Below are positions 1 to 8,073 of a stretch of 64,000 nucleotides of DNA, one piece after another (position 1 is the first letter of the stretch; every line of letters begins with the position of its first letter). Source of the DNA: JACVRW01 sp963764665 (GTDB lineage: Bacteria; Actinomycetota; Thermoleophilia; Solirubrobacterales; Thermoleophilaceae). Position numbers and translations under genes: made by a program. The stretch covers positions 1 to 64,000 of the forward strand of contig CAVXTL010000002.1 of assembly GCA_963764665.1 (NCBI GenBank), in the 5' to 3' direction. The notes under the pieces are model-generated. The model made no database searches, was not told the origin of the DNA, and saw only the letters and a list, made by a program, of their open reading frames with translations.

Positions 1-847
1 CCGCGACGGTGGCGTCGCGCGCCACTCGGTGGACCTCTCGCGGCACATCGGAGAGGTTTACGCGCCTGACGAAGTCCTGCGGCACGCCCAGAGGCGAGAA
101 GAAGTTGTCGTAGTGCGTGGGCACCACGACTCGCGGATCGAGCTTCGGCAGGATGCGCTCCCAGTAGTGCGGCGTGACGTTGCGTCCGGCGACCCCCGCG
201 AGGAACACGTCGACCGGTTCGCCACGCAGCTCGGAGTCGTTGAGGTCGGCACTTCCCTGGTGGTAGAGGGTGATGCCTGCCACCTCGATCCGGATTCCGT
301 AGACCGCGCCGCACTTGTACGCGCCGGGGGCGAGCCCATCCAGGTGCTCGCAGGTGAGCGGGCCGTCCATCGGGACCTTCCGGCCGAACAGCAGCTTCGA
401 GTGGCGGCTGGGGATGAACCGCACCACGAAGGGACCGAGCTCGTACGGCTCGTGCGGCGTGACCTCCACGGCCAGGTCACCGAGGCCGTGCAGCCGCATC
501 AGGTGCGCCAGCGATGCCGAGCCGTACGCCTTCGCCCGATGACGCCCGGCGATGGCGGGAGCGTCCACCGCGTGATCGAAGTGCGTGTGGCCCACGAGCA
601 CCCCGGCCACCGCGCCGGCGGAGTGCGCGTATCGCTCGATCATCGTCGGGTCGGGGAGCGTCCGCCGGCGGAGCAGGAACGCTCGCAGCGGCACGCGAGA
701 CACGTAGGGATCGATGAAGAGCGAGATGCCCTCGTACGTCAGCCGGTATCCGGAGACGCCGAGCCAGGCCAGGTCCAGCCCCTGGGGCAGATCGACCGGG
801 ACCCGTTCGAGCTCTCGCAGTGCCGCCGCGTCGTCGACGCCGTCCAC
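1..847 (-). CDS. MBL-fold metal-dependent hydrolase (3' end cut by window edge)
   Basis: Minus-strand reading starts at GTG 847 and is open to base 1, about 282 codons, so the C-terminus lies outside the window. The translation carries the metallo-beta-lactamase motif HTHFDHA near residue 95, preceded by the strand LAWLGVSGYRLTYEG typical of the UlaG-like/Lactamase_B_2 branch. Later HQGSADLN and PTHYDN segments fit the remaining metal ligands. The family contains hydrolases of phosphoesters, lactones and related bonds; the substrate here cannot be named. It starts two bases after the stop codon of the upstream helicase, so the two are probably co-transcribed. The opposite-strand reading of similar length is Arg/His-rich and is a shadow. 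Confidence 0.8.
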   Translation of the reverse strand, partial: MDGVDDAAALRELERVPVDLPQGLDLAWLGVSGYRLTYEGISLFIDPYVSRVPLRAFLLRRRTLPDPTMIERYAHSAGAVAGVLVGHTHFDHAVDAPAIAGRHRAKAYGSASLAHLMRLHGLGDLAVEVTPHEPYELGPFVVRFIPSRHSKLLFGRKVPMDGPLTCEHLDGLAPGAYKCGAVYGIRIEVAGITLYHQGSADLNDSELRGEPVDVFLAGVAGRNVTPHYWERILPKLDPRVVVPTHYDNFFSPLGVPQDFVRRVNLSDVPREVHRVARDATVA

Positions 848-849
848 GG

Positions 850-3800
850 CTAGGCGCTCAGCGTCAGCTTCCGCGGCCCCTGGCGGAACCCCAGCTCCAC
901 CAGCAGCGCTCCCACCGGCGTGCCCACCACGGGCTCGCCGTCGAAGCGCTCCAGGCCGAGGCGGGCCACCCGCCCGCGGCGCACCGCCTCGGCCAGGGCC
1001 TCCAGCGCCGGGCGCAGCCATGACTCGTCGGGATCGCGCAGCGCCACCAGGCCCTTGCCACCGCGCTCCACGTAGAGCGCCGGCTCGGCGTCCAGCGTGA
1101 CCACGTAAGCGCCCGGCACGCGCGCCGGGCGGCGCGCGGACTCGTCGTCGCGACGGGGCCACGGCAGGGCGGCGCCGTACGGGTTCGCGGGGTCGGTGAC
1201 GGCGAGCACCTGGGCGCCGGCCGGCTCGTCGGCGCGCAGGTTGCGCAGGCGCTCGACCGCCGCGGGCAGTGCGAACTGAGCGCCGCCCAGGCCCTCGACG
1301 AAGTATCCGCGCCGGCAGGTTCCCAGCGTCTCGAGGTTGGCGAACTCCCCGTACATCGCGGCGAAGCCGCCGGGGATTCCCTCGGCCAGCACGGTCTCCC
1401 GGGTAACGATCCCGTAGCGCTCGAGCAGCACCTCGGCAAGCGCGCGCATCCTGGGCCCGTACGCCGGCGCACCGGCGAACAGCGGCGCGGTGAGCGACCA
1501 GCGGCCCTGCACCTGGGGCGCCCCGGGCCGGCGCCGCCGCGCGAAGCGCCGGCCGCCGTCACGCTCGCGTCGCGCCAGCGAGAGCCGCGGCGCGCGCAGC
1601 GGGGCGAACGCGTCGTTCGTGACCTCGCCCGCCCACACGAGATCCCAGAGCGCCTCCTGGAGCTCCACGGGCTCGGCCTCCGCCAGGTCGGCCAGCAGGT
1701 CGGTCCAGAACGCCGCGCCGCTTTCCAGGCGCTCCCGGATGGCCACGTGCATGGGCTCGGAGGGCGGGTCGCCCTTGACCGGAGGCGGCCCGAGCCAGCG
1801 CGCGTCGTCGCGGAAATAGAGCGCCACCCTTCCCGAGCGACGGCCGAGCGAGCCCGCGCCGACCCACACCATCTCGCCGGCCGAGCAGAGCTGGTCGAGC
1901 CAGCCAGGCGAGTAGCTGCCCACGCGCCGCGGGAGCACGTCGCGCTCCCAGACCTCGGGCGCCAGCGCCAGGCCCTGGAGCGGCACCAGCTGCTCGCGCA
2001 GCCGGTCGACGCCGGCACCGCCCGCGGGCGCCGAGTCCACGCTCTGCCAGGCCGGCAGCAGCCGGGCGAGGGCGCGCTGCTCGGCGGGCTCCACCTCGCG
2101 GCGCAGCGACGCCAGCGAGGCGCGCCTGAGGCGCCGCAGCACGTCGGCGTCGCACCATTCGCGCTCGCTGCCGCCGGGCCGCAGCTCGCCCCGGATCAGC
2201 CTTCCGCTCTGCTCGAGCTCGCGCAGCACCGGCCCCATGTCCACCGAGTAGCGGCCGGTGGGCTCCGCGGTGGTGAACGGCCCGTGCGTCCGCGCGTACC
2301 GGCGCATCAGCCGCGCGAGCGGCTCCTCCACCTCCTCGAGGAACGCGTCCGGCAGGCCGCCGGGCGGCACGGCGCCGAGCGCATCGCGGAAGAGGCCGGC
2401 GTCCTCGGAGGCGATCCAGCGCTCCTCGCCGCCGATCCGCATCCGCACGGCTCGGCGCTGCTTCTCGAGCTCGAGGAGCATGCGCTTGGCCGACACGGCG
2501 TCGAGGCTGCGCACCTGTGCCTCGTCGACGGTCAGGTCACCCAGCGCGCGCAGCACGTCGTGGAGCGCGTCGGAGTTCACGGCCCGGGTGCGGTCGCTGA
2601 TCCGCTGGAGGTCGGTCTCCACCTCCTCGAGCGCCGCCGGGTCGATCAGCTCGCGCAGCTCCTCCTGCCCGAGCAGCTCGCGCAGGAGGTCGCGGTCGAG
2701 GGCCAGCGCCGCCGCGCGCCGCTCTGCGTTCGGCGTGTCGCCCTCGTACATATAGGTGGCCACGTAGTCGAAGAGCAGCGACGAGGCGAACGGCGACGCG
2801 CGCTGGGTCTCGGCCTCGACGAGCGACAGCTCGCGCGTGTGGAGGCCGCGCAGCAGCTCCTCCAGCCCCGGGAGGTCGAGCACGTCGCGCAGGCACTCGC
2901 GGTAGGTCTCGAGCACGATCGGGAACTGGCCGTAGCGCTTGGCCACCTCGAGCAGGGACTGGGCCTTGAGCCGCTGCTGCCAGAGCGGCGTGCGCCGGCC
3001 GGGGTAGGCGCGGGGGAGCAGGAGCGCGCGGGCGGCGTTCTCGCGGAAGCGCGCTCCGAACAGGGCGGACCCGGCCAGCTCGCGCACCACGAGCTCCTCT
3101 AGCGCGTCCGGCTCCACCATCACGAGGTCGGAGGAGGGCGGCTCGTCGGCGTCGGGCAGGTGGACGATGATCCCGTCGTCCGACCAGATCGCGTCGGACT
3201 CGAGCCCGAAGTCGTCGCGGATGCGGGCCGAGAGCGCCAGCGCCCAGGCGGCGTGCACGCGGCCGCCGAAGGGGGAGAGCACGCACAGCCGCCAGTCGCC
3301 GATCTCGTCGCGGAAGCGCTCCACCACGATCGTGCGATCGGAGGGCACCACACGCGTGGCGTCGCGCTGCTCGCGCAGGTAGGTGGAGAGGTTGGCGGCG
3401 GCGCGCTCGTCGAGGTCGTACTCGGCCGCAAGCTCGGCCGGGTCGCGGTCCACCGCCTCGCGCGCGAACGCGCCGATGGCGGCGCCCAGCTCCTTCGGGC
3501 GGCCTATTCCCTCGCCCTTCCAGAACGGGATGGCCCCGGGCGCCCCGGGCGCGGGCGTGACCACGACCTTGCTGTGGGTGATCTCCTCGATGCGCCAGGT
3601 GCTCGCTCCCAGCAGGAAGGTCTGGCCGGGGCGTGCCTCGTAGACCATCTCCTCGTCCAGCTCGCCCACACGGCGCCCGTCGGGCAAGTGGACGCCGTAC
3701 AGGCCGCGGTCGGGGATCGTGCCCGCGTTCGTGACGGCCAGCTGGAGCGCGCCGCGCCGGGCGCGGATCGTGTCCTCCACCCGGTCCCAGACGATCCGCG

Positions 3801-5283
3801 GCCGCAGCTCCGAGAACTCCTCGCTCGGGTAGCGGCCGTCGAGCATGTCGAGAACGCTGTCGAGCAGCTCGCGCGACAGCTCGGAGAAGGGGTAGGCGTG
3901 GCGCACCAGCTCGTGAAGCTCCGGCACACGCCAGTCGTCGCCGGTGGCCACCGTCGCCACGATCTGCTGAGCGAGCACGTCGAGCGGGTTGCGCGGGATC
4001 ACGGTGGTCTCGATCTCGCCGTCGCGCATGCGCTTGACCACCACCGCGCACTCGAGGAGGTCGGCGCGGAACTTGGGGAAGATCCGGCCCTCGGACACCT
4101 CGCCCACCCCGTGGCCCGCGCGGCCGATCCGCTGGAGCCCCGCCGTGACCGACTTCGGCGACTCCACCTGGATCACGAGGTCCACGGCGCCCATGTCGAT
4201 GCCGAGCTCGAGCGACGAGGTGGCCACGAGGCACGGGAGCTCGCCCGACTTGAGGAGGTCCTCGACCACGAGGCGCTCCTCGCGCGCGAGCGACCCATGA
4301 TGCGCGCGGGCTATGGCCGCAGGCTCGCCGTCCTCGCCGGCAAGCTCGTTCAGGCGCACCGCCAGGCGCTCGGCCCCGCGCCGGCTGTTCACGAAGACGA
4401 TCGTGGAGCGGTGCGACTCGATCAGCTTGAGCAGCTCGGGGTAGATCGCCGGCCAGATCGAGCGCTGCGTGGCCGCCGGCTCCGCCGAGGATCCGAGGCC
4501 GTGTCCCATCAGGTCGCCACCGCCCGCCGCCGTGCCGACGGTCTCGATGGCCGGATGGCCGATGTCGGGCGCATCGGGCTCGCGCATGTTCTCCACCGGC
4601 ACGTGGATCTTCAGGTCGAGCGGCTTGCGCACCCCGGCGTCCACCACCTCGCAGTCGCGGCCGGCCCCGACCAGGAAGCGGCCAACCTCCTCGAGCGGGC
4701 GCTGCGTGGCCGACAGGCCGATGCGCTGGAGCGGGCGGCCCGCCAGGTGCTCGAGCCGCTCGAGGGTGAGGGCGAGGTGCGCGCCGCGCTTGGTGCGCGC
4801 CACGGCGTGGATCTCGTCGACGATCACCGCCTCGGTGTCCACGAGGAACTCGCGTGCCCTCGATGTGAGCATCAGGTAGAGCGACTCGGGCGTGGTGATG
4901 AGCACGTCGGGCGGGTTGCGGAGCATCGCCTGGCGCTCCTTCTGCGGCGTGTCGCCGGTGCGGATGGCCACCGACACGTCCCCGCCGATCCCCTTGAGCG
5001 GGGCGCGGAGGTTCTTCTCGACGTCGTAGGAGAGAGCCTTCAGCGGCGAGACGTAGACCAGGCGCGTGCGGCGGGGGTCCGCGGGCTCTGCCACCAGCCG
5101 GTCGAGGCCCCAGAGGAACGCGGCGAGCGTCTTGCCTGAGCCGGTGGGCGCCGACACGAGCACGTTGCGGCCCCCGGCGATCGCGGGCCAGGCCTTCTCC
5201 TGCGCGGCGGTGGGACGCTCGAAAGAGCGCGTGAACCAGTCACGTACCTGGGGTGTGAACGATGCGAGAGGGTCGGCTGCCAC
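850..5283 (-). CDS. lhr: Lhr-family ATP-dependent DNA helicase
   Basis: 1477-residue superfamily 2 helicase. The N-terminal RecA-like pair shows Walker A (SAPTGSGKTLAAF, about residues 44-56), DEIH box (about 155), LSATQRP (about 190) and motif VI QRIGRAGHG (about 385). A long C-terminal half of about 900 residues follows, as in the large helicase-related proteins of actinobacteria. Lhr proteins are 3'-5' DNA translocases induced by or acting in DNA repair; in mycobacteria the gene is damage-inducible. The ATG start directly precedes the helicase N-terminus (MAADPLASFTPQVRDWF). The MBL-fold gene follows within 2 bases. No promoter was identified with confidence. Confidence 0.92.
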   Translation of the reverse strand: MAADPLASFTPQVRDWFTRSFERPTAAQEKAWPAIAGGRNVLVSAPTGSGKTLAAFLWGLDRLVAEPADPRRTRLVYVSPLKALSYDVEKNLRAPLKGIGGDVSVAIRTGDTPQKERQAMLRNPPDVLITTPESLYLMLTSRAREFLVDTEAVIVDEIHAVARTKRGAHLALTLERLEHLAGRPLQRIGLSATQRPLEEVGRFLVGAGRDCEVVDAGVRKPLDLKIHVPVENMREPDAPDIGHPAIETVGTAAGGGDLMGHGLGSSAEPAATQRSIWPAIYPELLKLIESHRSTIVFVNSRRGAERLAVRLNELAGEDGEPAAIARAHHGSLAREERLVVEDLLKSGELPCLVATSSLELGIDMGAVDLVIQVESPKSVTAGLQRIGRAGHGVGEVSEGRIFPKFRADLLECAVVVKRMRDGEIETTVIPRNPLDVLAQQIVATVATGDDWRVPELHELVRHAYPFSELSRELLDSVLDMLDGRYPSEEFSELRPRIVWDRVEDTIRARRGALQLAVTNAGTIPDRGLYGVHLPDGRRVGELDEEMVYEARPGQTFLLGASTWRIEEITHSKVVVTPAPGAPGAIPFWKGEGIGRPKELGAAIGAFAREAVDRDPAELAAEYDLDERAAANLSTYLREQRDATRVVPSDRTIVVERFRDEIGDWRLCVLSPFGGRVHAAWALALSARIRDDFGLESDAIWSDDGIIVHLPDADEPPSSDLVMVEPDALEELVVRELAGSALFGARFRENAARALLLPRAYPGRRTPLWQQRLKAQSLLEVAKRYGQFPIVLETYRECLRDVLDLPGLEELLRGLHTRELSLVEAETQRASPFASSLLFDYVATYMYEGDTPNAERRAAALALDRDLLRELLGQEELRELIDPAALEEVETDLQRISDRTRAVNSDALHDVLRALGDLTVDEAQVRSLDAVSAKRMLLELEKQRRAVRMRIGGEERWIASEDAGLFRDALGAVPPGGLPDAFLEEVEEPLARLMRRYARTHGPFTTAEPTGRYSVDMGPVLRELEQSGRLIRGELRPGGSEREWCDADVLRRLRRASLASLRREVEPAEQRALARLLPAWQSVDSAPAGGAGVDRLREQLVPLQGLALAPEVWERDVLPRRVGSYSPGWLDQLCSAGEMVWVGAGSLGRRSGRVALYFRDDARWLGPPPVKGDPPSEPMHVAIRERLESGAAFWTDLLADLAEAEPVELQEALWDLVWAGEVTNDAFAPLRAPRLSLARRERDGGRRFARRRRPGAPQVQGRWSLTAPLFAGAPAYGPRMRALAEVLLERYGIVTRETVLAEGIPGGFAAMYGEFANLETLGTCRRGYFVEGLGGAQFALPAAVERLRNLRADEPAGAQVLAVTDPANPYGAALPWPRRDDESARRPARVPGAYVVTLDAEPALYVERGGKGLVALRDPDESWLRPALEALAEAVRRGRVARLGLERFDGEPVVGTPVGALLVELGFRQGPRKLTLSA

Positions 5284-5328
5284 GCGACCTTTGAATGTAT
5301 CGCGTGGGCACCTCGGTCCAGCGGTGCG

Positions 5329-6075
5329 TCAGAGGCTCTCGGGGTGCCGCGCCACGTAGCCGCGCGGAGAGCGCATGCGCGCGGTCCAGCGGGAGCCGCC
5401 GCGCTTGCGCGCGCTCGTGTCGAAGCGCAGCCCGGCCACGATCAGGTAGGCGTGCCCGGCGTTGGCGCGAATGGTCACCCAGTCGCCGCGGCCGCGCTCG
5501 CCGAAGCCGGCGAGACCGCTCGAGTCGAGCGCCGTGTCGAGCAGGCCGGCGGCGTGCAGCGCGTAGCTCACCGAGCCGGAGCAGTCGTAGCCCGAGTCCT
5601 TCCAGCGGGCGTGTCCGCCGCCGTACTTGTAGGGCTTGCGGGCGATCCTGTTGCCCGCGGCGATGATGTCCTGGACCTCCTCGGGAGCGCCGGCGGGCGC
5701 CACCGCCTCGCCGCTCGCGGACAGCGTCGCGTCCTCGACGGGGACCTCCAGAGGGTCCTCCTCCGGCGGCGCCTCGGCCGCGGCGGCCGCGCGAGTGCGC
5801 ACGAGCAGCTGATCCGAGCGCGACGCCACCCCGTTCGCGCGCCGGTCCTCGGCCTGCTCGAAAGCGCGCAGGCTCGCGGCGGTGGCGGGCCCGAACTGGC
5901 CGTCGGCGGTCGTGTGCTCACCCGCGCGATCCAGGTAGCGCTGGAGCGAGCGCACGTCGCTGCCGCTCGAGCCCGTGCGAAGGGTCCGGGAGGCGTAGGG
6001 GGCGGCGAGCGCGTCGGCCACGGGGGTGACCGCAGCAAGTGCGAGGCCGAAGACGATCGGCAACAGGCGCTTCAT
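5329..6075 (-). CDS. Secreted peptidoglycan-binding NlpC/P60-type hydrolase
   Basis: 248 residues. An N-terminal signal peptide (MKRLLPIVFGLALAAVTPVADALA) leads into a PG_binding_1 repeat (about 32-75, with SGSDVRSLQRYLDRAG and DGQFGPAT) and then an NlpC/P60-like domain with catalytic Cys in YDCSGSVSYAL (about 165) and His in GHAYLIV (about 208). Such enzymes cleave the stem peptide of peptidoglycan outside the membrane. A c-di-AMP riboswitch lies immediately upstream, the arrangement known for actinobacterial wall hydrolases, so expression should respond to c-di-AMP. The ATG is preceded by AGAAGAGAAGGAG. A second NlpC/P60 protein with a very similar catalytic half is encoded at 6951-7541. 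Confidence 0.9.
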   Translation of the reverse strand: MKRLLPIVFGLALAAVTPVADALAAPYASRTLRTGSSGSDVRSLQRYLDRAGEHTTADGQFGPATAASLRAFEQAEDRRANGVASRSDQLLVRTRAAAAAEAPPEEDPLEVPVEDATLSASGEAVAPAGAPEEVQDIIAAGNRIARKPYKYGGGHARWKDSGYDCSGSVSYALHAAGLLDTALDSSGLAGFGERGRGDWVTIRANAGHAYLIVAGLRFDTSARKRGGSRWTARMRSPRGYVARHPESL

Positions 6076-6102
6076 GGGCGCGGGGGTACTCCTTCTCTTC
6101 TA

Positions 6103-6230
6103 GCGCCTACGGGGTTAGCTGACGGGCTCGCGCTGAAGAGTGCGCTACCAGGCAACTGCCTGGATTCGCCCCGAAAACAATGGGTCCCCCGCTCCCCGGC
6201 CGATGGGCGGCCGGGAACTCGGCTGTTTTG
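6103..6230 (-). promoter_or_regulatory. c-di-AMP riboswitch (ydaO-yuaA type)
   Basis: Read on the minus strand, the leader begins with GCCGAGUUCC and forms a CCCGGCCG/CGGCCGGG hairpin. It continues with GCGGGGGACCCA, then GGGGCGAAUCC, an AGGC/GCCU helix, and ends with GCCCGUCAGCUAACCCCGUAGGC. These blocks follow, in the same order, the conserved blocks of the ydaO motif as known from Thermoanaerobacter and Streptomyces, where it binds two c-di-AMP molecules and usually turns expression off. The first and last GCC/GGC close the P1 helix. It ends about 30 bases before the ATG of the NlpC/P60 gene. Recognised by eye; a covariance-model search was not run. Confidence 0.85.
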
Positions 6231-6244
6231 CAGGTGCGCGGATC

Positions 6245-6844
6245 TTAGCTGCAGGGTCCGCGGACGCCGAACAGCGCGACGATGGTCAGGCCGTTGCTGT
6301 CGCCGTTGGGCGAGGTGTTGACCACGCCGAGGCCGAAGTCGTGCCAGCCGCCGCGCTGGATGTTCTGGCGGTGCGCCGGGCTGTGCATCCAGGCGGAGAA
6401 CAGCTGGCGGGGCGTCACGGCGCCTTCGGAGTAGAAGAGGTTCTCGCCGGCGGTCCAGCAGCCGGCGCTGGGGCGGTAGCTGCTCGAGGCGATGCGGTCC
6501 ATGTGGTCGCGGTGGCCGCTCGAGTAGTGGGCGAAGTAGTGACGCTTGGTCATGTCGCGGCCGTGCTTGGTGGCGACGCCGGTGAGCTTGCGGTTGAGGC
6601 GGAGCTTGCTGAGTCCGTGCGAGCGGCGCTCGGCGTTGTGCAGGCAGAGCAGCACCCTGCGGATGCTGCGGACGTTCGTGGTGGCCGTGTTGGCACCGGC
6701 GCAACCGGCCTTCGAGGCCTTGGCGACGCTGCCGGTGTCGGCGCTCGCCACCGCCGGGGAGGCGGCTCCCAGAGCCACTGCCACGCCGCAGAGGGCGGTC
6801 TTCGTGGCGGTCCGGGCTACTGACTTGAGGCTTAGGTTGCTCAT
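6245..6844 (-). CDS. Secreted CAP (SCP/PR-1-like) domain protein
   Basis: 199 residues from the ATG at 6844 (MSNLSLKSVARTATK), which gives a normal signal peptide ending near SPAVASA. An in-frame ATG 12 codons upstream is possible but would place charged residues before the signal. The CAP domain follows with LLCLHNAERRSHGLSKLRLN, RHYFAHYSSGHRDHMDRI, CWTAGENLFYS and SPAHRQNIQRGGWHDFGLG, the usual conserved blocks including the GENL-type and HR.NI motifs. Bacterial CAP proteins are exported and their substrates are mostly unknown. It lies between two NlpC/P60 genes on the same strand, suggesting a cell-envelope job. A close paralogue is encoded at 56159-56764. Confidence 0.85.
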   Translation of the reverse strand: MSNLSLKSVARTATKTALCGVAVALGAASPAVASADTGSVAKASKAGCAGANTATTNVRSIRRVLLCLHNAERRSHGLSKLRLNRKLTGVATKHGRDMTKRHYFAHYSSGHRDHMDRIASSSYRPSAGCWTAGENLFYSEGAVTPRQLFSAWMHSPAHRQNIQRGGWHDFGLGVVNTSPNGDSNGLTIVALFGVRGPCS

Positions 6845-6940
6845 ACCTAAACCGTCGACGCCGGGTGGTCCCCGACTCATCCACCAGCAGGGCCAAACCG
6901 AGGGCGTAAACGCGCATCCCCCGGCTGGCGGTGGGTGTCA

Positions 6941-6966
6941 TCCCCCTACCTCAGAGACCTGGGGGA
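6941..6966 (-). terminator. Hairpin at the 3' end of the second NlpC/P60 gene
   Basis: TCCCCC (6941-6946) pairs with GGGGGA (6961-6966) around the stop codon of the 6951-7541 gene, leaving a 14-base loop. No T-tract follows, so this is only a weak terminator or processing-site candidate. Confidence 0.25.
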
Positions 6967-7541
6967 TGCCGCACCGCATATCCGCTGGTGGAGCCCTCTT
7001 CGGCGGTCCAGCGGTTGCCCGTCCGCTTGCTCGAGCTTGTGTCGAACCGCACACCCGCTACCACCATGTAGGCGTGCTGGGGGTTGCCCATGATCGACAC
7101 CCAGCGGCCGGGGCCGGACTGGCCGAAGGCGGCCAGGCCGCTCGAGTCGAGCGCCACGTCGAGCAGCCCGGCTCCGTGCAGCGCGTAGCTCACCGAGCCC
7201 GAGCAGTCGTAGCCGTAGTCGTCCCAGTTGCCGTGGCCGCCGCCGTACGTGTACGGCTTGGTGGCGATCTCGTTGCCGGCCTTGATGATCCTGACCACCG
7301 CGGGCGGCGCCGACGGGGGCGGCACGACCAGCCCGTCCGGTCCGATCCTGGCCTTGGTCACCTTCACCTTGCGTGGGCGCTCGCGGGTCTCCCTGCGCGC
7401 GGGAGGGCGGAAGTCGGCGGCCCTGACGGGTCCGAACACGCTCTTGGCGCGGGTCTCGGGTGCCTGCGGAGCCGCGAGAGCGAGTCCAGGCAACAGTGAC
7501 GCGATGGCGATGGAGGCGAGAGCAGGCAGCGTCCGTTTCAT
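6951..7541 (-). CDS. Secreted NlpC/P60-type peptidoglycan hydrolase
   Basis: 196 residues: signal peptide (MKRTLPALASIAIASLLPGLALA), a basic linker (about 25-75) in place of the peptidoglycan-binding repeat found in the neighbour, then the catalytic domain with YDCSGSVSYALHGAGLLD (about 120) and QHAYMVVAGVRFDT (about 160). The catalytic half is strongly similar to that of the 5329-6075 protein (shared KPY.YGGGH, LDSSGLA.FG and RWTA blocks), so the two are paralogues. The ATG is preceded by GGAAGGAGGG. Its leader contains blocks resembling a diverged c-di-AMP riboswitch. Likely substrate: peptide bonds of peptidoglycan. Confidence 0.87.
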   Translation of the reverse strand: MKRTLPALASIAIASLLPGLALAAPQAPETRAKSVFGPVRAADFRPPARRETRERPRKVKVTKARIGPDGLVVPPPSAPPAVVRIIKAGNEIATKPYTYGGGHGNWDDYGYDCSGSVSYALHGAGLLDVALDSSGLAAFGQSGPGRWVSIMGNPQHAYMVVAGVRFDTSSSKRTGNRWTAEEGSTSGYAVRHPPGL

Positions 7542-7567
7542 CAGGCGCGCCCTCCTTCCGGCATTTG

Positions 7568-7670
7568 GGCCTGCGGGGGGGCCGCTGACGGTCTCGCGCG
7601 TGGGTTAACTCAGCGCAGAGACCCGGTCCCCGGTCCAGGAACGCCGCGAGGCATTCAGAGACTCGGCCGT
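7568..7670 (-). promoter_or_regulatory. Riboswitch-like leader related to the c-di-AMP element (diverged)
   Basis: On the minus strand this leader starts GGCCGAGUCUC, forms a GAAUGCC/GGCGUUC hairpin, then shows ACCGGGGACC, GGGUCUC...GAGAC, CGUCAGCGGCC and CCCGCAGGCC. The order and spacing echo the canonical riboswitch at 6103-6230, but the central GGUA-containing arm is missing and CAGCUAAC has become CAGCGGCC. An alternative hairpin (CATTCAGA/TCTGAATG, 7652-7679) would compete with the closing helix. This could be a degenerate copy, a variant ligand class or chance. Confidence 0.4.
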
Positions 7671-7679
7671 TTCTGAATG

Positions 7680-7697
7680 AGGTGGGTGTACCCACCT
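7680..7697. promoter_or_regulatory. Inverted repeat between divergent leaders
   Basis: AGGTGGGT and ACCCACCT form a perfect 8+8 inverted repeat with a 2-base centre. It lies between the leader of the minus-strand NlpC/P60 gene and the plus-strand lipoprotein gene. It could be an operator or an RNA hairpin; no regulator is identified. Confidence 0.3.
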
Positions 7698-7773
7698 GAG
7701 CCAAAAACCCTGCATCCGCAAGGAATCGCCCAACCCCAGTTAGCCGGCCCGCCCCCAGGGGTACTGGAGGTGG

Positions 7774-8073
7774 ATGGATCGATTCCGCCGCCTGATGCTC
7801 ACGGTCGTCCTCGGGGCGACCCTCGCCCTCGCGGCCTGTGGCGACGACGCCGAGGACCAGGTGCGAGACGCGGGCGAACAGCTCCAGACCGAGGCCGAGC
7901 GCCTGAAGACCGAGGCCGAGGACCTGGGCGACTCGGTGGACTCGGAGGGTGAGCGCAAGTCGCGCCTGCGCAAGCTCGAGCGGCAGCTCAAGGAGCTGAG
8001 ACGCGAGGGCAGCGAGCGGGCGGACGATGTTCGCCGCGAGCTCGAGGAGCTGCGCGAGCGCCTCGAGCGTTAG
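7774..8073 (+). CDS. Small coiled-coil lipoprotein
   Basis: 99 residues. The signal sequence ends in a lipobox (ATLALAAC, Cys at about 21), so the mature protein is probably a lipid-anchored envelope protein. Residues 25-99 are almost entirely Glu/Asp/Arg/Lys-rich heptads (LQTEAERLKTEAEDL, LRKLERQLKELRREG), predicting a long coiled coil. The start is the ATG preceded by GGAGGTGG. The stop overlaps the convergent uracil-DNA glycosylase gene by 4 bases. No named family was recognised. Confidence 0.7.
   Translation: MDRFRRLMLTVVLGATLALAACGDDAEDQVRDAGEQLQTEAERLKTEAEDLGDSVDSEGERKSRLRKLERQLKELRREGSERADDVRRELEELRERLER

Noticed and set aside
29..853. 274-codon plus-strand frame at the left edge
   Set aside because: Arg/His/Glu-rich composition typical of an antisense frame in high-GC DNA; the minus strand encodes a clear MBL-fold protein with HTHFDHA.
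1747..5139. Long plus-strand frames opposite the helicase
   Set aside because: They are antisense to a gene with every SF2 helicase motif and have shadow-like composition.
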